Of a stretch of 40,795 bases of DNA, positions 23,410 through 30,738 are shown piece after piece. The position numbers and the translations under genes were made by a program. Below the pieces are notes generated by a model. The model saw only the letters and a program-made list of their open reading frames with translations. It did no database searches and was not told the DNA's origin. Source of the stretch: a virus; the IMG/VR virus record IMGVR_UViG_3300020156_000055, positions 1-40,795 of that record; one strand, 5' to 3'. The first letter of the stretch is position 1. Every line of letters starts with the position of its first letter.

Positions 23410-24524
23410 TATCCAGTGATTTCGCTGATATTCAGGTCCGGGATTGCCTCCGACCACACGATATCCGCGTGGTCCTTCTGGTAGTTCCTGGTCATGGTCT
23501 CGCTGGCGTGACCGGCGATTGTCTGGCCATCCTTGCCGGCTTTTTGGTACAGGTGCAGCGACAACGCTCGCACTTCGTGGAAGCCCGGCATTTCTTCTTC
23601 CCTCCACCCCTTGTAACACCCTGCCAGTTCCCGAGCCTCTTTGAAGGCTCGCGTCAAATACCGCTCTTCGACTTGTGTCCAATGATCCTTCGTCTGCGCT
23701 TGCTTCTGTTTCAGGCGATCCGGGCGCCGGTGGACCAAGTACGGGGAAGCAATATCATCCCGGCACCGGCTGATGACGGCTTGAAGTTCTTCGGTCACCT
23801 TGAACCGAATCCAAGCAGCATCGCTGGCCTTGGCCGTCTTCTGCTGTACCACGTACAGATAACCCTCCCGAACCCCATCAAATCGCATGTTCAGAATGTC
23901 GGTACGCCGCTGCGCGGTGATCAGCGCTAGATCGATTGCGTTCTGCAGCCAGGCCGGCGACTTTTCTCGAATGGCCTTCAGACCCTCGACGGAGTGACGC
24001 TTGCGCTGCTTCTTCTCGATCCGGTTGATGGTGCTGGCCGCTGGGTTATCCGGGCATAAGCCCTTGGCCGCTGCGTGGTTGAAGATGTCGATCAGCAGCG
24101 CCCGGCACTGATTTGCCGTGCGCGGAGTTAGCGCGTCGAGCATTTCGGCAATCATGCGGATCGTGATTTGATCCACGGCCTTGCCTTCGAAGTGTTTTCG
24201 AAAGCGGCGGAAGTGGACTGCATACAGGCCCAGGGTGCCCGTGGCAAGCTCGCGCGGCGGAAGCACCTTGGCTTCGTAATGGTCCAGAAATCCGGAAAAG
24301 GTTGCGGATGAACTGCCTAGCACGGCGCCCACTAGGTCTGCGCCGCGCATGAACTCCAAATTCAGTTGCTTTGCTGCATCGATCGCTTTGACCCGGTCCG
24401 AGCCGAACGGGAACCACTTGCCATCAGTAGGGCGGCGATATCGATAAGTCGAGCGCCGCGCATCGAAGTAAAGGTTCTGCGGGAGGTTCTTGTTCGCCTT
24501 GTTGCGCGGCCGTGGCACCATCAT
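23409..24524 (-). CDS. int: Site-specific integrase (tyrosine recombinase)
   Basis: This 371-residue enzyme integrates and excises the phage at attP. The N-terminal arm-binding domain begins RPRNKANKNLPQNLYFDARR, a lambda Int-like opening. The core-binding domain spans about 75-170. All catalytic residues are present: Arg206 (TAQRRTDIL), Lys229 (QQKTAKA), His316 and Arg319 (GFHEVRALS), His339 (AGHASETM) and nucleophile Tyr348 (TRNYQKDH). AAAGGAGC lies 6 bases before ATG 24524. It overlaps the excisionase gene by 4 bases, and its stop touches the arm repeats. Confidence 0.95.
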   Translation of the reverse strand: MMVPRPRNKANKNLPQNLYFDARRSTYRYRRPTDGKWFPFGSDRVKAIDAAKQLNLEFMRGADLVGAVLGSSSATFSGFLDHYEAKVLPPRELATGTLGLYAVHFRRFRKHFEGKAVDQITIRMIAEMLDALTPRTANQCRALLIDIFNHAAAKGLCPDNPAASTINRIEKKQRKRHSVEGLKAIREKSPAWLQNAIDLALITAQRRTDILNMRFDGVREGYLYVVQQKTAKASDAAWIRFKVTEELQAVISRCRDDIASPYLVHRRPDRLKQKQAQTKDHWTQVEERYLTRAFKEARELAGCYKGWREEEMPGFHEVRALSLHLYQKAGKDGQTIAGHASETMTRNYQKDHADIVWSEAIPDLNISEITG

Positions 24525-24733
24525 GCAGCTCCTTTCAATACCATTGCGACCAAGTCATTACCGTCCGACCGGCTGAATGCTGTCCAATCAACGTACCAGA
24601 GTTTGCCGATTTGCTCGCCGGGCACCTGGCCGTTGCGGATGTAGTTGCGGATCGCCTGGGGGCAGGGTGGTGTGCCGTTTTCACCCCAGCGCCGGCGCTG
24701 GAATTCACTGATCTTGATCAGTTCTTTCTTCAT
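24521..24733 (-). CDS. xis: Excisionase-like protein
   Basis: This 70-residue protein has the layout of lambda-type Xis: a winged-helix DNA-binding unit with EFQRRRWGENGTPPCPQAIR followed by NYIRNGQVPGEQIGKLWYVD, like the helix plus GKLWYV wing of MerR/Xis folds. It overlaps int by ATGA, the usual xis-int arrangement. It should bend attachment-site DNA and direct recombination toward excision. The assignment rests on size, fold pattern and context. Confidence 0.8.
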   Translation of the reverse strand: MKKELIKISEFQRRRWGENGTPPCPQAIRNYIRNGQVPGEQIGKLWYVDWTAFSRSDGNDLVAMVLKGAA

Positions 24734-24770
24734 TGGTGTGCTCCATGCCGCGCGTGGCGGCAGAAGGTGG

Positions 24771-25154
24771 TTATTCTGATTTGGCGGGAAACCACTCGTT
24801 GTCGTATTCGAACTGGGTCACCAGCTCAGGCGTGAGGCTCGGTAGCTGGCGCTCGAAGACCAGATATCCGTAAGGCTTATCGATCCATTCCGGCGCGAGC
24901 CTCATGAACTCGCCCTTGTAGATCCGCAGCAGGTGGTCCGCTGCCTTTTCGAATTCCTCCTCGCGATAGTTGCCATCGCAAGTGATGCCGTTACTGACGC
25001 GCCACACGGTCCGCTTTGGCTGGGCCTGGGCGGTCTTGATCTTCTGGTCCATCTGGTCACGGGCATAAACGAGCTGATCCAGGGTCAAGGCGGCGACCCA
25101 GTCGTCAGTGCTGACATGTTGCTCATGGCCGAGGTAGCACTTAATCACGGGCAT
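24771..25154 (-). CDS. Unknown protein upstream of xis
   Basis: This 127-residue protein starts at ATG 25154 (MPVIKCYLGHEQHVSTDDWV), with GAGGAA 8 bases upstream; a longer frame reaches 25178. The centre has QLVYARDQMDQKIKTAQAQP, a helix, then WRVSNGITCDGNYREEEFEK and a C-terminal FERQLPSLTPELVTQFEYDN. Many Pseudomonas phages carry similar early leftward proteins of about this size. No function is known to me. It belongs to the leftward accessory operon. Confidence 0.7.
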   Translation of the reverse strand: MPVIKCYLGHEQHVSTDDWVAALTLDQLVYARDQMDQKIKTAQAQPKRTVWRVSNGITCDGNYREEEFEKAADHLLRIYKGEFMRLAPEWIDKPYGYLVFERQLPSLTPELVTQFEYDNEWFPAKSE

Positions 25155-25210
25155 ACGAATTCCTCGCCCGCCGTTCACCGGCAGGCTGTAGGTGGATTGG
25201 GGTTATGAGA

Positions 25211-25717
25211 TCAAGCAGCGATTCGCGGCACCAGAACGCCGAGATCCGCCAAGCCTTGCAGCGCGATCGCGCATTCATCGCCGAAAGCAAACATCGCACT
25301 ACCGGCTCCCGAGCGGCCCTTTTTGTGACTGTTCTCATGTCCGGGCACAAAGGCGATGCGGCCCTTTATCAGCAGGGTCGCCGAGGCGCAGGCCATTGCT
25401 TCCTGGAACCACTCGGCATCGGTACGGCTGAACACCAACGCAATTCCGTCACCGTGAGAGATAAGGCGGCGCATCCAGAAGCCGGTGTCAGGCCCGTAGG
25501 GTGGGTTCATCCAAACCCGGCCCGACCATTCTTTCGATAGGCCGTCATCGAAGATCGTGTACTTCGTCTCTGCCGGTACCGCCGTTACATAGTCGTGCGG
25601 GCTGGATGGGTCGAGGTCGAACTGCAGGCCGAGACGTTCGAATATCCAGGCTGGCGTGTACCACTCGACGCTCTTGTGCTTCGGCTGAGCCTCTCGGGCG
25701 CCAATCATTCCACTCAT
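25211..25717 (-). CDS. Dam-type DNA N6-adenine methyltransferase
   Basis: This 168-residue protein matches the short phage adenine methyltransferase family (Dam, PF05869). Typical features are EWYTPAWIFERLGLQFDLDP, where the aspartates start the cofactor-binding part, then VWMNPPYGPDTGFWMRR with catalytic NPPY at 71-74, and later IALVFSRTDAEWFQ. There is no cognate restriction enzyme nearby, so it is an orphan methylase probably used to mask phage DNA or time packaging. Target sequence cannot be read from the protein. Confidence 0.92.
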   Translation of the reverse strand: MSGMIGAREAQPKHKSVEWYTPAWIFERLGLQFDLDPSSPHDYVTAVPAETKYTIFDDGLSKEWSGRVWMNPPYGPDTGFWMRRLISHGDGIALVFSRTDAEWFQEAMACASATLLIKGRIAFVPGHENSHKKGRSGAGSAMFAFGDECAIALQGLADLGVLVPRIAA

Positions 25718-25766
25718 GGCCTCGGCCCCCTGTATATCAGGTGGGCCATGTAGAGCAGGGGGAGGA

Positions 25767-26087
25767 TCATGGCGTCACCGGCCTTACCCACACGCAGATC
25801 GGGCCGTCCTCGGTATCGTGGATTGAGAAGATGAACCACCCTTCACCGGCTGGAACGGTCGGGTCCCAGGCCGCGCAGTCGGCGATACCCTCCGAGAGCC
25901 AAGACGCCTGAACCTCTTCTGGCGCGTCGTACTCGAAGGCCAGTTCGCGAGCTTCCAGGCCGCGCGCGTCAAACCATGCGTACGGAATCAGGTCGTCTTC
26001 GGTTGATGGCCAGGCCGGGTGTGTCCAGCACCCTGTAGAGTCACGCTCAACTGGCATCGACTGGATCAAAACATTTTCTTCAGGCAT
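25767..26087 (-). CDS. Unknown acidic protein
   Basis: This 106-residue acidic protein begins MPEENVLIQSMPVERDSTGC and is rich in Trp and acidic residues (HPAWPSTEDDLIPYAWFDAR). It ends with strands GWFIFSIHDTEDGPICVWVR. AAGGA lies 8 bases upstream of ATG 26087. The sequence alternates short strands and loops like a small single-domain beta protein. I recognise no family. It sits in the leftward accessory run after the adenine methylase gene in map order. Confidence 0.65.
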   Translation of the reverse strand: MPEENVLIQSMPVERDSTGCWTHPAWPSTEDDLIPYAWFDARGLEARELAFEYDAPEEVQASWLSEGIADCAAWDPTVPAGEGWFIFSIHDTEDGPICVWVRPVTP

Positions 26088-26133
26088 GACTTCGTCCTTG
26101 CCGCTATAGCGGCTGACTTTGAAGGGGGAGGGG

Positions 26134-26487
26134 TTACTGCTTGATTGGGTTTAGGCGGGCAGCTTCGATCAGTGCGTCACATTCGCGGGACTTCGGCGAG
26201 AACTGTCCACAAACCGCACAAGACGAGCGTGGGTATGGCTTGCCCTCGGAGGCTATGCGTTGACGACATTGCTCTGGCGGCGTCACCACCGCTACCGGTG
26301 CGGGCTGCTCGGATGGCGCTGGTGTGTAGCGCAATGCCACCTTGTAGGCAGCGTCCAGCGCATCATCAAGATCGCCGCCAGCATTGCGGCACTCGTTGAA
26401 CGCGATTATTTGCTTGGCGCGAACGTCATAGCTGCGCTCAACAGGCATCAAAGCTACCTGTTCACGCTCGATTTCGTTGGTCATCAC
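26134..26487 (-). CDS. Unknown protein with C-terminal Cys motif
   Basis: This 117-residue protein starts MMTNEIEREQVALMPVERSY. The middle has IIAFNECRNAGGDLDDALDA, a helical segment seen in several small phage proteins. The C-terminal part has CAVCGQFSPKSRECDALIEA, with Cys residues that could bind zinc. Its start overlaps the stop of the upstream leftward gene at 26484. No function is assigned. Confidence 0.65.
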   Translation of the reverse strand: MMTNEIEREQVALMPVERSYDVRAKQIIAFNECRNAGGDLDDALDAAYKVALRYTPAPSEQPAPVAVVTPPEQCRQRIASEGKPYPRSSCAVCGQFSPKSRECDALIEAARLNPIKQ

Positions 26488-27005
26488 GCACCATCCTTCG
26501 CGGCTGGCGCGGATTGGTGGTATGGCGCCGCCAGCTCGCGGATGGAGAAATAGACCTCGCCGCCCAATGGTGCGCCGGTCGCATAGATCAAGCGGTTGAT
26601 TTGTGCCAGGTCTTCCCGCGCCTTGGTCAGTTCGGATTGCAGGTCATTAGCGCGCCTCCCGTTCTGGATAATCATTTGACATGCATCGTCGAGTGAATCT
26701 TTCAGCCGTTCCACCTCAGCCTGTAGCCGGGTGACAATTGGTGTGCAGGCGTCTAAACACTCGTTAAACCCGTCGGCCTTTCCTTCTGCGTAGTTCCCTC
26801 CCATGTCATGCCCCCATGCGTAAACTTCAGGCATAGGGGAAGGCAGCACTTCCGGCTCCCCGCCAGCAGGCGGCACAGGTTCAGCCAGGGCGGCGTCGAT
26901 ACGCTCAAGAACAGCGGAGGACCACTTGGATGTGTTGTGACTGGCGACTACTGCGCGCAGGTCCAAGGCCAGCTCCCGCGACAGGGTGATTGTTTTATTG
27001 GTCAT
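26484..27005 (-). CDS. Unknown coiled-coil protein
   Basis: This 173-residue protein begins MTNKTITLSRELALDLRAVV, a short stretch that resembles small phage proteins predicted to start with a helical unit. A central YAWGHDMGGNYAEGKADGFN segment is followed by a coiled coil (RLQAEVERLKDSLDDACQMI). The modular build (short N-unit, linker rich in Pro, coiled coil) suggests an assembled early protein, but no function can be given. It overlaps both neighbours by a few bases. Confidence 0.65.
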   Translation of the reverse strand: MTNKTITLSRELALDLRAVVASHNTSKWSSAVLERIDAALAEPVPPAGGEPEVLPSPMPEVYAWGHDMGGNYAEGKADGFNECLDACTPIVTRLQAEVERLKDSLDDACQMIIQNGRRANDLQSELTKAREDLAQINRLIYATGAPLGGEVYFSIRELAAPYHQSAPAAKDGA

Positions 27006-27213
27006 GGTTGAAATTTCCCCTCGGCTTCAGTCGGTAGCGCATGCTCCGAATGTCTTGAATCTGCCTGCAACAGGCGGGGCACGTAATCGTCCCTCCTTGC
27101 TCTGCATGTTCGTGTTCTTCTTCGGCGTCGCCGGATTCAAAAGCATCGAACGCATCGCCGCATAGAGTGAACTCGGGTTGGCTGGTGCTTTGCGCACAAA
27201 TCCGCTTACTCAT
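26995..27213 (-). CDS. Small Cys-rich protein
   Basis: This 72-residue protein carries one clear CPACC motif (TITCPACCRQIQDIRSMRYR) and earlier Cys residues (ICAQ and LCGD), which might together bind zinc. The middle is very acidic (ESGDAEEEHEHAEQ). Its stop overlaps the next leftward gene by 11 bases. The ribosome site is weak, so translation may be coupled to a preceding frame. Function unknown. Confidence 0.55.
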   Translation of the reverse strand: MSKRICAQSTSQPEFTLCGDAFDAFESGDAEEEHEHAEQGGTITCPACCRQIQDIRSMRYRLKPRGNFNHDQ

Positions 27214-27299
27214 GGCTTTCAGTCTCGGTGGATGGGTTGAGGAAGTCGTCAGCGGCGACGATTGCGTCGTGCGTATGCTTCAAGTGCCCGTGGTTGTAG

Positions 27300-28301
27300 T
27301 TATGTTTCGAGGTAGGCGGCTATGAATTGCGTCGCCGCTTCAGCATTGATGGCGTTTCCGTAGGCGCGCAGGCGTCCCACACGGGAGGGAGCGCCATCAG
27401 CCAGCGGGAATGTTCCGGGTTCAACTGGCCGCCACTTTCCATCCCGGCATCCGAGCCAATCAACATCTCTCCAGAAGCCGTTAACCGGGCCGGCTCCGCT
27501 GCTGTGTAGACTTGATTCCGCAACCGTGAACCGCTTGTCGGTCCCCCATTTATGTACTTCTCCCACTGCGCCAGCGAGCCTGTCCTCCCCGCATCCTCTA
27601 CCGTCGGCGTGCACCAACCCGAACAAACCGTCACCGTCTTCCGGCTGCTGTCGTTGTTGCCCGCTGCGTTGTTCCCATTCTGTGCCGGAGTTCCTGCCAT
27701 TGGCGTAGGCCAGCCGGTCAGGGCGACTATCTGGTTCAGTGGCCGCCCTGTGTCCCAGGGCCTCGCGTCCTTTGCCCCCCGATTCGCGTCCGCCGCGGTC
27801 ACTGTGGGCCACCCAGAATAATCGGTCTCGGATGTGCGGCGCACCGACGCCCGCAGACGGAAACGGGACGGCCCCGAAGGCGTAGTCCAGGGCTTCCAGG
27901 TCAGCATGTACAAGGTCGACCCAAGGCTCGACAGCCTTGCTCGCAACCTGCTCTCCAAAGATGACTGGAGGCGTGCACTGCTTGATGAGCCAGGCAAAAG
28001 TTGGCCAGAGGTGCCTTGAGTCCTCAAACCCAGCTCCAGCGCCTGCCGCGCTGAAAGGTTGGCAAGGACAGGAACCGGTCCAAACAGGTCGATCATCTGC
28101 CCAGCCGGCACGCCGAAGGGCGAGAGACCAGACGCCGACGCCGGCGAAGAAGTGGCACTGCGTGAAGCCGCGCAGGTCGCTTGGGTGGACATCCTCGATA
28201 CTCCTTTCATCCACGACGCCTGGCGCAATGTGGCCGGCGTCAATCAGGTTGCGTAGCCACTGGGCGGCGTATGGATCGATTTCGTTGTAATAAGCGGACA
28301 A
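27300..28301 (-). CDS. C5-cytosine DNA methyltransferase
   Basis: This 333-residue enzyme should methylate cytosine in phage DNA. It has motif I (HFFAGVGVWSLALRRAGW, 50-67), the catalytic PCQ at 79-81 in GSCPCQPFSAAG, motif VI as IFGEQV (115-119 region), motif VIII HIRDRLFWVA, and motif IX-X at the end (RVGRLRAYGNAINAEAATQF). The start is TTG 28301, with GAGGTG 5-10 bases upstream, followed by the usual YYNEIDPYAAQWLR. The target-recognition part (about 170-280) is low-complexity and overlaps another open frame on the same strand. No restriction partner is seen. Confidence 0.92.
   Translation of the reverse strand: MSAYYNEIDPYAAQWLRNLIDAGHIAPGVVDERSIEDVHPSDLRGFTQCHFFAGVGVWSLALRRAGWADDRPVWTGSCPCQPFSAAGAGAGFEDSRHLWPTFAWLIKQCTPPVIFGEQVASKAVEPWVDLVHADLEALDYAFGAVPFPSAGVGAPHIRDRLFWVAHSDRGGRESGGKGREALGHRAATEPDSRPDRLAYANGRNSGTEWEQRSGQQRQQPEDGDGLFGLVHADGRGCGEDRLAGAVGEVHKWGTDKRFTVAESSLHSSGAGPVNGFWRDVDWLGCRDGKWRPVEPGTFPLADGAPSRVGRLRAYGNAINAEAATQFIAAYLET
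27320..28096 (-). CDS. Candidate overlapping same-strand gene with WPTP motifs
   Basis: A second frame on the same strand as the cytosine methyltransferase is open from 28243 to 27320. A plausible start is ATG 28096 (MIDLFGPVPVLANLSARQAL), giving 258 residues. It reads LGSTLYMLTWK, then TPSGPSRFRLRASVRRTSE, several W-P-T motifs (GWPTVTAADAN, GWPTPMAGTP), and ends GQLNPEHSRWLMALPPVWDA. I recall phage proteins of this type (W-P-T-P repeats and LNPxxxxWLM near the end) annotated as separate genes near cytosine methylases. It may be truly dual-coded, or an open shadow frame that databases have propagated. No strong ribosome site is visible. Confidence 0.4.
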   Translation of the reverse strand: MIDLFGPVPVLANLSARQALELGLRTQGTSGQLLPGSSSSARLQSSLESRLRARLSSLGSTLYMLTWKPWTTPSGPSRFRLRASVRRTSETDYSGWPTVTAADANRGAKDARPWDTGRPLNQIVALTGWPTPMAGTPAQNGNNAAGNNDSSRKTVTVCSGWCTPTVEDAGRTGSLAQWEKYINGGPTSGSRLRNQVYTAAEPARLTASGEMLIGSDAGMESGGQLNPEHSRWLMALPPVWDACAPTETPSMLKRRRNS

Positions 28302-28371
28302 GGGTGCACCTCGCCGGTTGGCGTGATTCGAGTTTGTGGGCTATTGGTTGATGGCCCGGCATGGGGCCGGA

Positions 28372-28968
28372 TCAGGCGGTGATTCGCTCGCCAATCACGG
28401 TGGTTGTGAACTGAACGGTGTACTCTGTGACCAGTTCGAATTCGCCGCCGCAGGTGTCACAGGTCATGTTCTTGTCGCCATAGTCTTCCGACTCAATGTG
28501 AATCACCGTGGCGCAGTGAGGGCACTTGCATTCGTCTTGGGCGCGATAATCCCACTCGTCGTAGTCGCGCTCTGCGACCTTGGCCAGCGCCTCGGCTTTC
28601 GCGACTGCGTCTTCGGCGTCCTGACAGGGTTTGCACGTAAAGCCATCCGGATGGCCCCACGGTGTTTCCGTCAGCTTCGAGCGGTGGGTGCCGCACAGAC
28701 GGCAAACGTTGTGCTTGTCGCATACCGAATAGCTGTACTTCTCACCGGTTCCGTTGCATTTGGCGCAGCCAGACACCCAATACCAAGCTCCATCGATATG
28801 CTCGGCATAAAGCCCTGTTTCGGGTGGGTCGAGCCTGACCTCCGGCAAGCCATTGGTGTGCGGCTTGCCATGCCTGGCCTCGTTCCAGATGTTTGTTTTC
28901 CCTGAGCGCAGGCGTTGTGTCCATTCGCCGGGGACTTCCGGGATCAGGATTTTCGTGTTCTTGTCCAT
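28372..28968 (-). CDS. Multi-zinc-motif protein of unknown function
   Basis: This 198-residue protein has five Cys clusters: CAKCNGTG, CRLCGTH, CKPC, CKCPHC and CDTCGG. The first resembles DnaJ-type zinc fingers and the last a zinc ribbon. GGAG lies 7 bases before ATG 28968. The N-terminal 65 residues (KILIPEVPGEWTQRLRSGKT) are not Cys-rich. Between the fingers lies an acidic helix (QDAEDAVAKAEALAKVAERD). Zinc binding is inferred from the motifs. A nucleic acid or protein interaction role is possible but unsupported. Confidence 0.7.
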   Translation of the reverse strand: MDKNTKILIPEVPGEWTQRLRSGKTNIWNEARHGKPHTNGLPEVRLDPPETGLYAEHIDGAWYWVSGCAKCNGTGEKYSYSVCDKHNVCRLCGTHRSKLTETPWGHPDGFTCKPCQDAEDAVAKAEALAKVAERDYDEWDYRAQDECKCPHCATVIHIESEDYGDKNMTCDTCGGEFELVTEYTVQFTTTVIGERITA

Positions 28969-29072
28969 GGATTATCTCCAGTCAGGCGCCGCCCTCCGTG
29001 ATCGGTGGTGGCAATTTGGTTTGGGTTGGGGTATTACGGGTGACCGGCATGGGGCCTAGCGGGGAGAGGCGG

Positions 29073-29333
29073 ATGGACATCCAAGAGTGGGACATCGATT
29101 TATCTGACGCGGCGTCGCTTGATTTTTACGACATCATCACTGTTTCACTGGACAACGGAACAGAGATCCCGATCTGGGCAAAGGACAGCGACCATCGTAT
29201 TGGGGAGGCCGCCCCCGATTCTTCCAAGCTCGTATTTGTTTCCCAACGGCCAATCTCGATAGAACGAGTTCTATCCCTTCAAGACTCATTTCGCGACCGA
29301 AAGTTAAAGGGTTGGTACCACAAGATACGCTAG
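29073..29333 (+). CDS. Unknown rightward protein inside the leftward block
   Basis: This 86-residue protein runs opposite to all its neighbours. ATG 29073 has GGGGAGAGG 5-13 bases upstream; the frame remains open upstream, but that part looks noncoding. The sequence MDIQEWDIDLSDAASLDFYD is acidic, then strands IITVSLDNGTEIPIWAKD and KLVFVSQRPISIERVLSLQD suggest a small alpha/beta fold. It is convergent with, and overlaps by 4 bases, the leftward gene ending at 29330. It may be a separately controlled cargo gene. No family recognised. Confidence 0.5.
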   Translation: MDIQEWDIDLSDAASLDFYDIITVSLDNGTEIPIWAKDSDHRIGEAAPDSSKLVFVSQRPISIERVLSLQDSFRDRKLKGWYHKIR

Positions 29334-29692
29334 GCTGGCTCTAATATTTCGTCCTCAGGCTCTGGCGGGTCGTCGGCGAGCGACTTACGCCCGGCCGCCT
29401 TAATGAGTCGTGACACCTTTTCGGTAACAATAAAAGGTGTCACGACCTGATGCAGCATATTGGCCTGAGTCTCGAAGTCCGCCGCGATGAGGTTCATCAG
29501 CAGCCTCTGATGAACGTCCTGCTGGTTGTTGATGCCGTGGGCTTTCATGACCTGCTGAAGGTCCTTCTTGAAGATGCCGGCGACCTCAATCGTGAACTTT
29601 TCGATACCCAGTTTTGCAGCCGTCTCTGCTGCCTTCTCGCGCTTTCGGCGCTGCTTGAGCGCTTCCGCCGTCGGCTGCTGTTCCTCGGCCAT
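29330..29692 (-). CDS. Unknown charged helical protein
   Basis: This 120-residue protein begins at ATG 29692 (MAEEQQPTAEALKQRRKREK) with AAGGAGA 7 bases upstream; an earlier in-frame ATG at 29707 is less well placed. The first 30 residues are a highly charged helix. Then EKFTIEVAGIFKKDLQQVMK and a helical DVHQRLLMNLIAADFETQAN follow, and the end is acidic (DDPPEPEDEILEPA). A DNA-binding or regulatory role is possible because of the basic helix, but nothing specific is seen. Confidence 0.7.
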   Translation of the reverse strand: MAEEQQPTAEALKQRRKREKAAETAAKLGIEKFTIEVAGIFKKDLQQVMKAHGINNQQDVHQRLLMNLIAADFETQANMLHQVVTPFIVTEKVSRLIKAAGRKSLADDPPEPEDEILEPA

Positions 29693-29773
29693 GGCCGTCT
29701 CCTTCAATTCCGCTGACTGGCAGCTCCAGCCATGTTTGCCTTCGGCGCTGGCGCACCTGGTTGTTGATCCGCC

Positions 29774-30088
29774 TCATCGCGGCCCTGGGAATTTGATCCC
29801 GTTCTCGCTGGTGATCAGCTTGGCGCGCTTCAGGTCCATGTCCATTTCCTTGGCTGCCTCGCCAATGGTTTTTCCGGCCTTGGCCAGGGCTCGCAATCGC
29901 GGGGCATCTTTGTCGCGTGCTGCGCGTAGTTTCTCGCTACGGGTGCTCTTGATCGGGCCGCCGCAGTCATTGCTGACGCCGCTGGCGATCAATTCCACTT
30001 TCTTGCCGGCGCCGAAGAACTGATCCAGCTTCTGGTTCAGGTCCTGGATGATTGCGTCCCGCGGGTTGGGCATTGGCTCGCCGATCAT
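29774..30088 (-). CDS. Unknown protein with HTH-like C-terminus
   Basis: This 104-residue basic protein starts MIGEPMPNPRDAIIQDLNQK and ends with RLRALAKAGKTIGEAAKEMD, then MDLKRAKLITSENGIKF. The latter part fits a helix-turn-helix (GKTIGEAAKEMDMDLKRAKL) of the small AsnC/Hin-like type. DNA binding is inferred from this pattern alone. It overlaps the neighbouring leftward gene by 4 bases, so they are coupled. Confidence 0.65.
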   Translation of the reverse strand: MIGEPMPNPRDAIIQDLNQKLDQFFGAGKKVELIASGVSNDCGGPIKSTRSEKLRAARDKDAPRLRALAKAGKTIGEAAKEMDMDLKRAKLITSENGIKFPGPR

Positions 30089-30369
30089 TGCCGGACACCC
30101 GAGAGCGTGACCTTGATGCCGTCGGCGCGCGACTCGAGCTGCTGCGCATAGTTGACGGCCGCCTTGTAGCTGAAGCGGAAGCCGCGCACCTTGTTGGTGG
30201 CCAGCTCCACGATGTGGTACGCCTGTTCGCCCTTGGGCACGACCTGGTAGCGAATCTTCTGCACGGGTGGCTCCTTGCCGATCATGGCGTAGAACGCAGC
30301 GGTGGCGACCGTAGAGCGAGTGTGCAGGGCCGCAACCCCGTCGACTCGCTGTTGAATGGATGGATGCAT
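30085..30369 (-). CDS. Unknown protein
   Basis: This 94-residue protein starts at ATG 30369 with GAGGGA 5-10 bases upstream. The N-terminal half is helical (TRSTVATAAFYAMIGKEPPV). The C-terminal half reads KIRYQVVPKGEQAYHIVELA, then KVRGFRFSYKAAVNYAQQLE, like a small beta-alpha unit with aromatic pattern. I do not recognise a family. It is the first well-supported gene after the structured region at 30.4-31.1 kb in the leftward direction. Confidence 0.65.
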   Translation of the reverse strand: MHPSIQQRVDGVAALHTRSTVATAAFYAMIGKEPPVQKIRYQVVPKGEQAYHIVELATNKVRGFRFSYKAAVNYAQQLESRADGIKVTLSGVRQ

Positions 30370-30509
30370 GACAGTCCCTCTTTTGGGTTGCGTTTATTCG
30401 TCAGCACTCTGCTCGCCTGCCGGTTGCCGTGGGGCGCAGGGGAGGGTGCTGGCGGATAAAGGCAGGCGTAAAAAAGCCCGATCGAGACCGGGCTTTCGGT
30501 TGGCTTCAC
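30282..30509 (-). other. Candidate leader ORF containing a terminator
   Basis: A GTG at 30509 follows a strong site (ACGGAGG) and opens a 75-codon frame, MKPTESPVSIGLFYACLYPP and onward, that runs over the terminator at 30469-30494 and into the next gene in another frame. The first codons encode the terminator stem. It could be a leader peptide whose translation melts the hairpin. The later part looks like a shadow of the gene at 30085-30369. Confidence 0.35.
30469..30494 (-). terminator. Leftward terminator or attenuator
   Basis: On the minus strand the stem AGCCCG/CGGGCT with an 8-base loop is followed by TTTTTT. It lies between the repeat region and the genes from 30369 leftward. Confidence 0.75.
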
Positions 30510-30564
30510 AAACGCCTCCGTATGTGAACGCCGGGTGCCTTCGTTGGAAGGGCTTGGGTCTGGG

Positions 30565-30714
30565 CTATTTCATGATGGTGATCCTCCGTTGTTCGCTCAC
30601 TGGGCAGGCAGTGGCCACCTTCGAAGCTGCATTGGAATGTCGGTCCTGACCAAGATGCCTAACTACGTCCGCCCGTTCGCATACAAACAGTTGGCCTGGA
30701 TCAGCTTTTTTCAT
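30565..30714 (-). other. Candidate 49-residue ORF inside an inverted repeat
   Basis: ATG 30714 opens a small leftward frame, MKKADPGQLFVCERADVVRH and onward, ending at 30565. It begins in the loop of the inverted repeat 30626-30738 and runs through its left arm. No ribosome site is visible. The frame also continues upstream through the AASEC codons shared with the neighbouring module. Near its end, GGAGG is followed by an ATG AAA TAG triplet in the same frame. Confidence 0.3.
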
Positions 30715-30738
30715 GGGGCGCCGACATTCCGATGCAGC
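30626..30738. repeat. Inverted repeat module 1
   Basis: Arms 30626-30643 and 30721-30738 are complementary over 17 of 18 bases around GCATYGGAATGTCGG, enclosing 77 bases. The arm core GCATCGGARTGT also occurs in module 2 at 30849-30981, so the two inverted repeats are related. Confidence 0.75.

Noticed and set aside
27206-27283. Short leftward TTG-start frame (25 codons) between the Cys-rich gene and the cytosine methylase
   Set aside because: It has no ATG or GTG and no clear ribosome site; too short to support.
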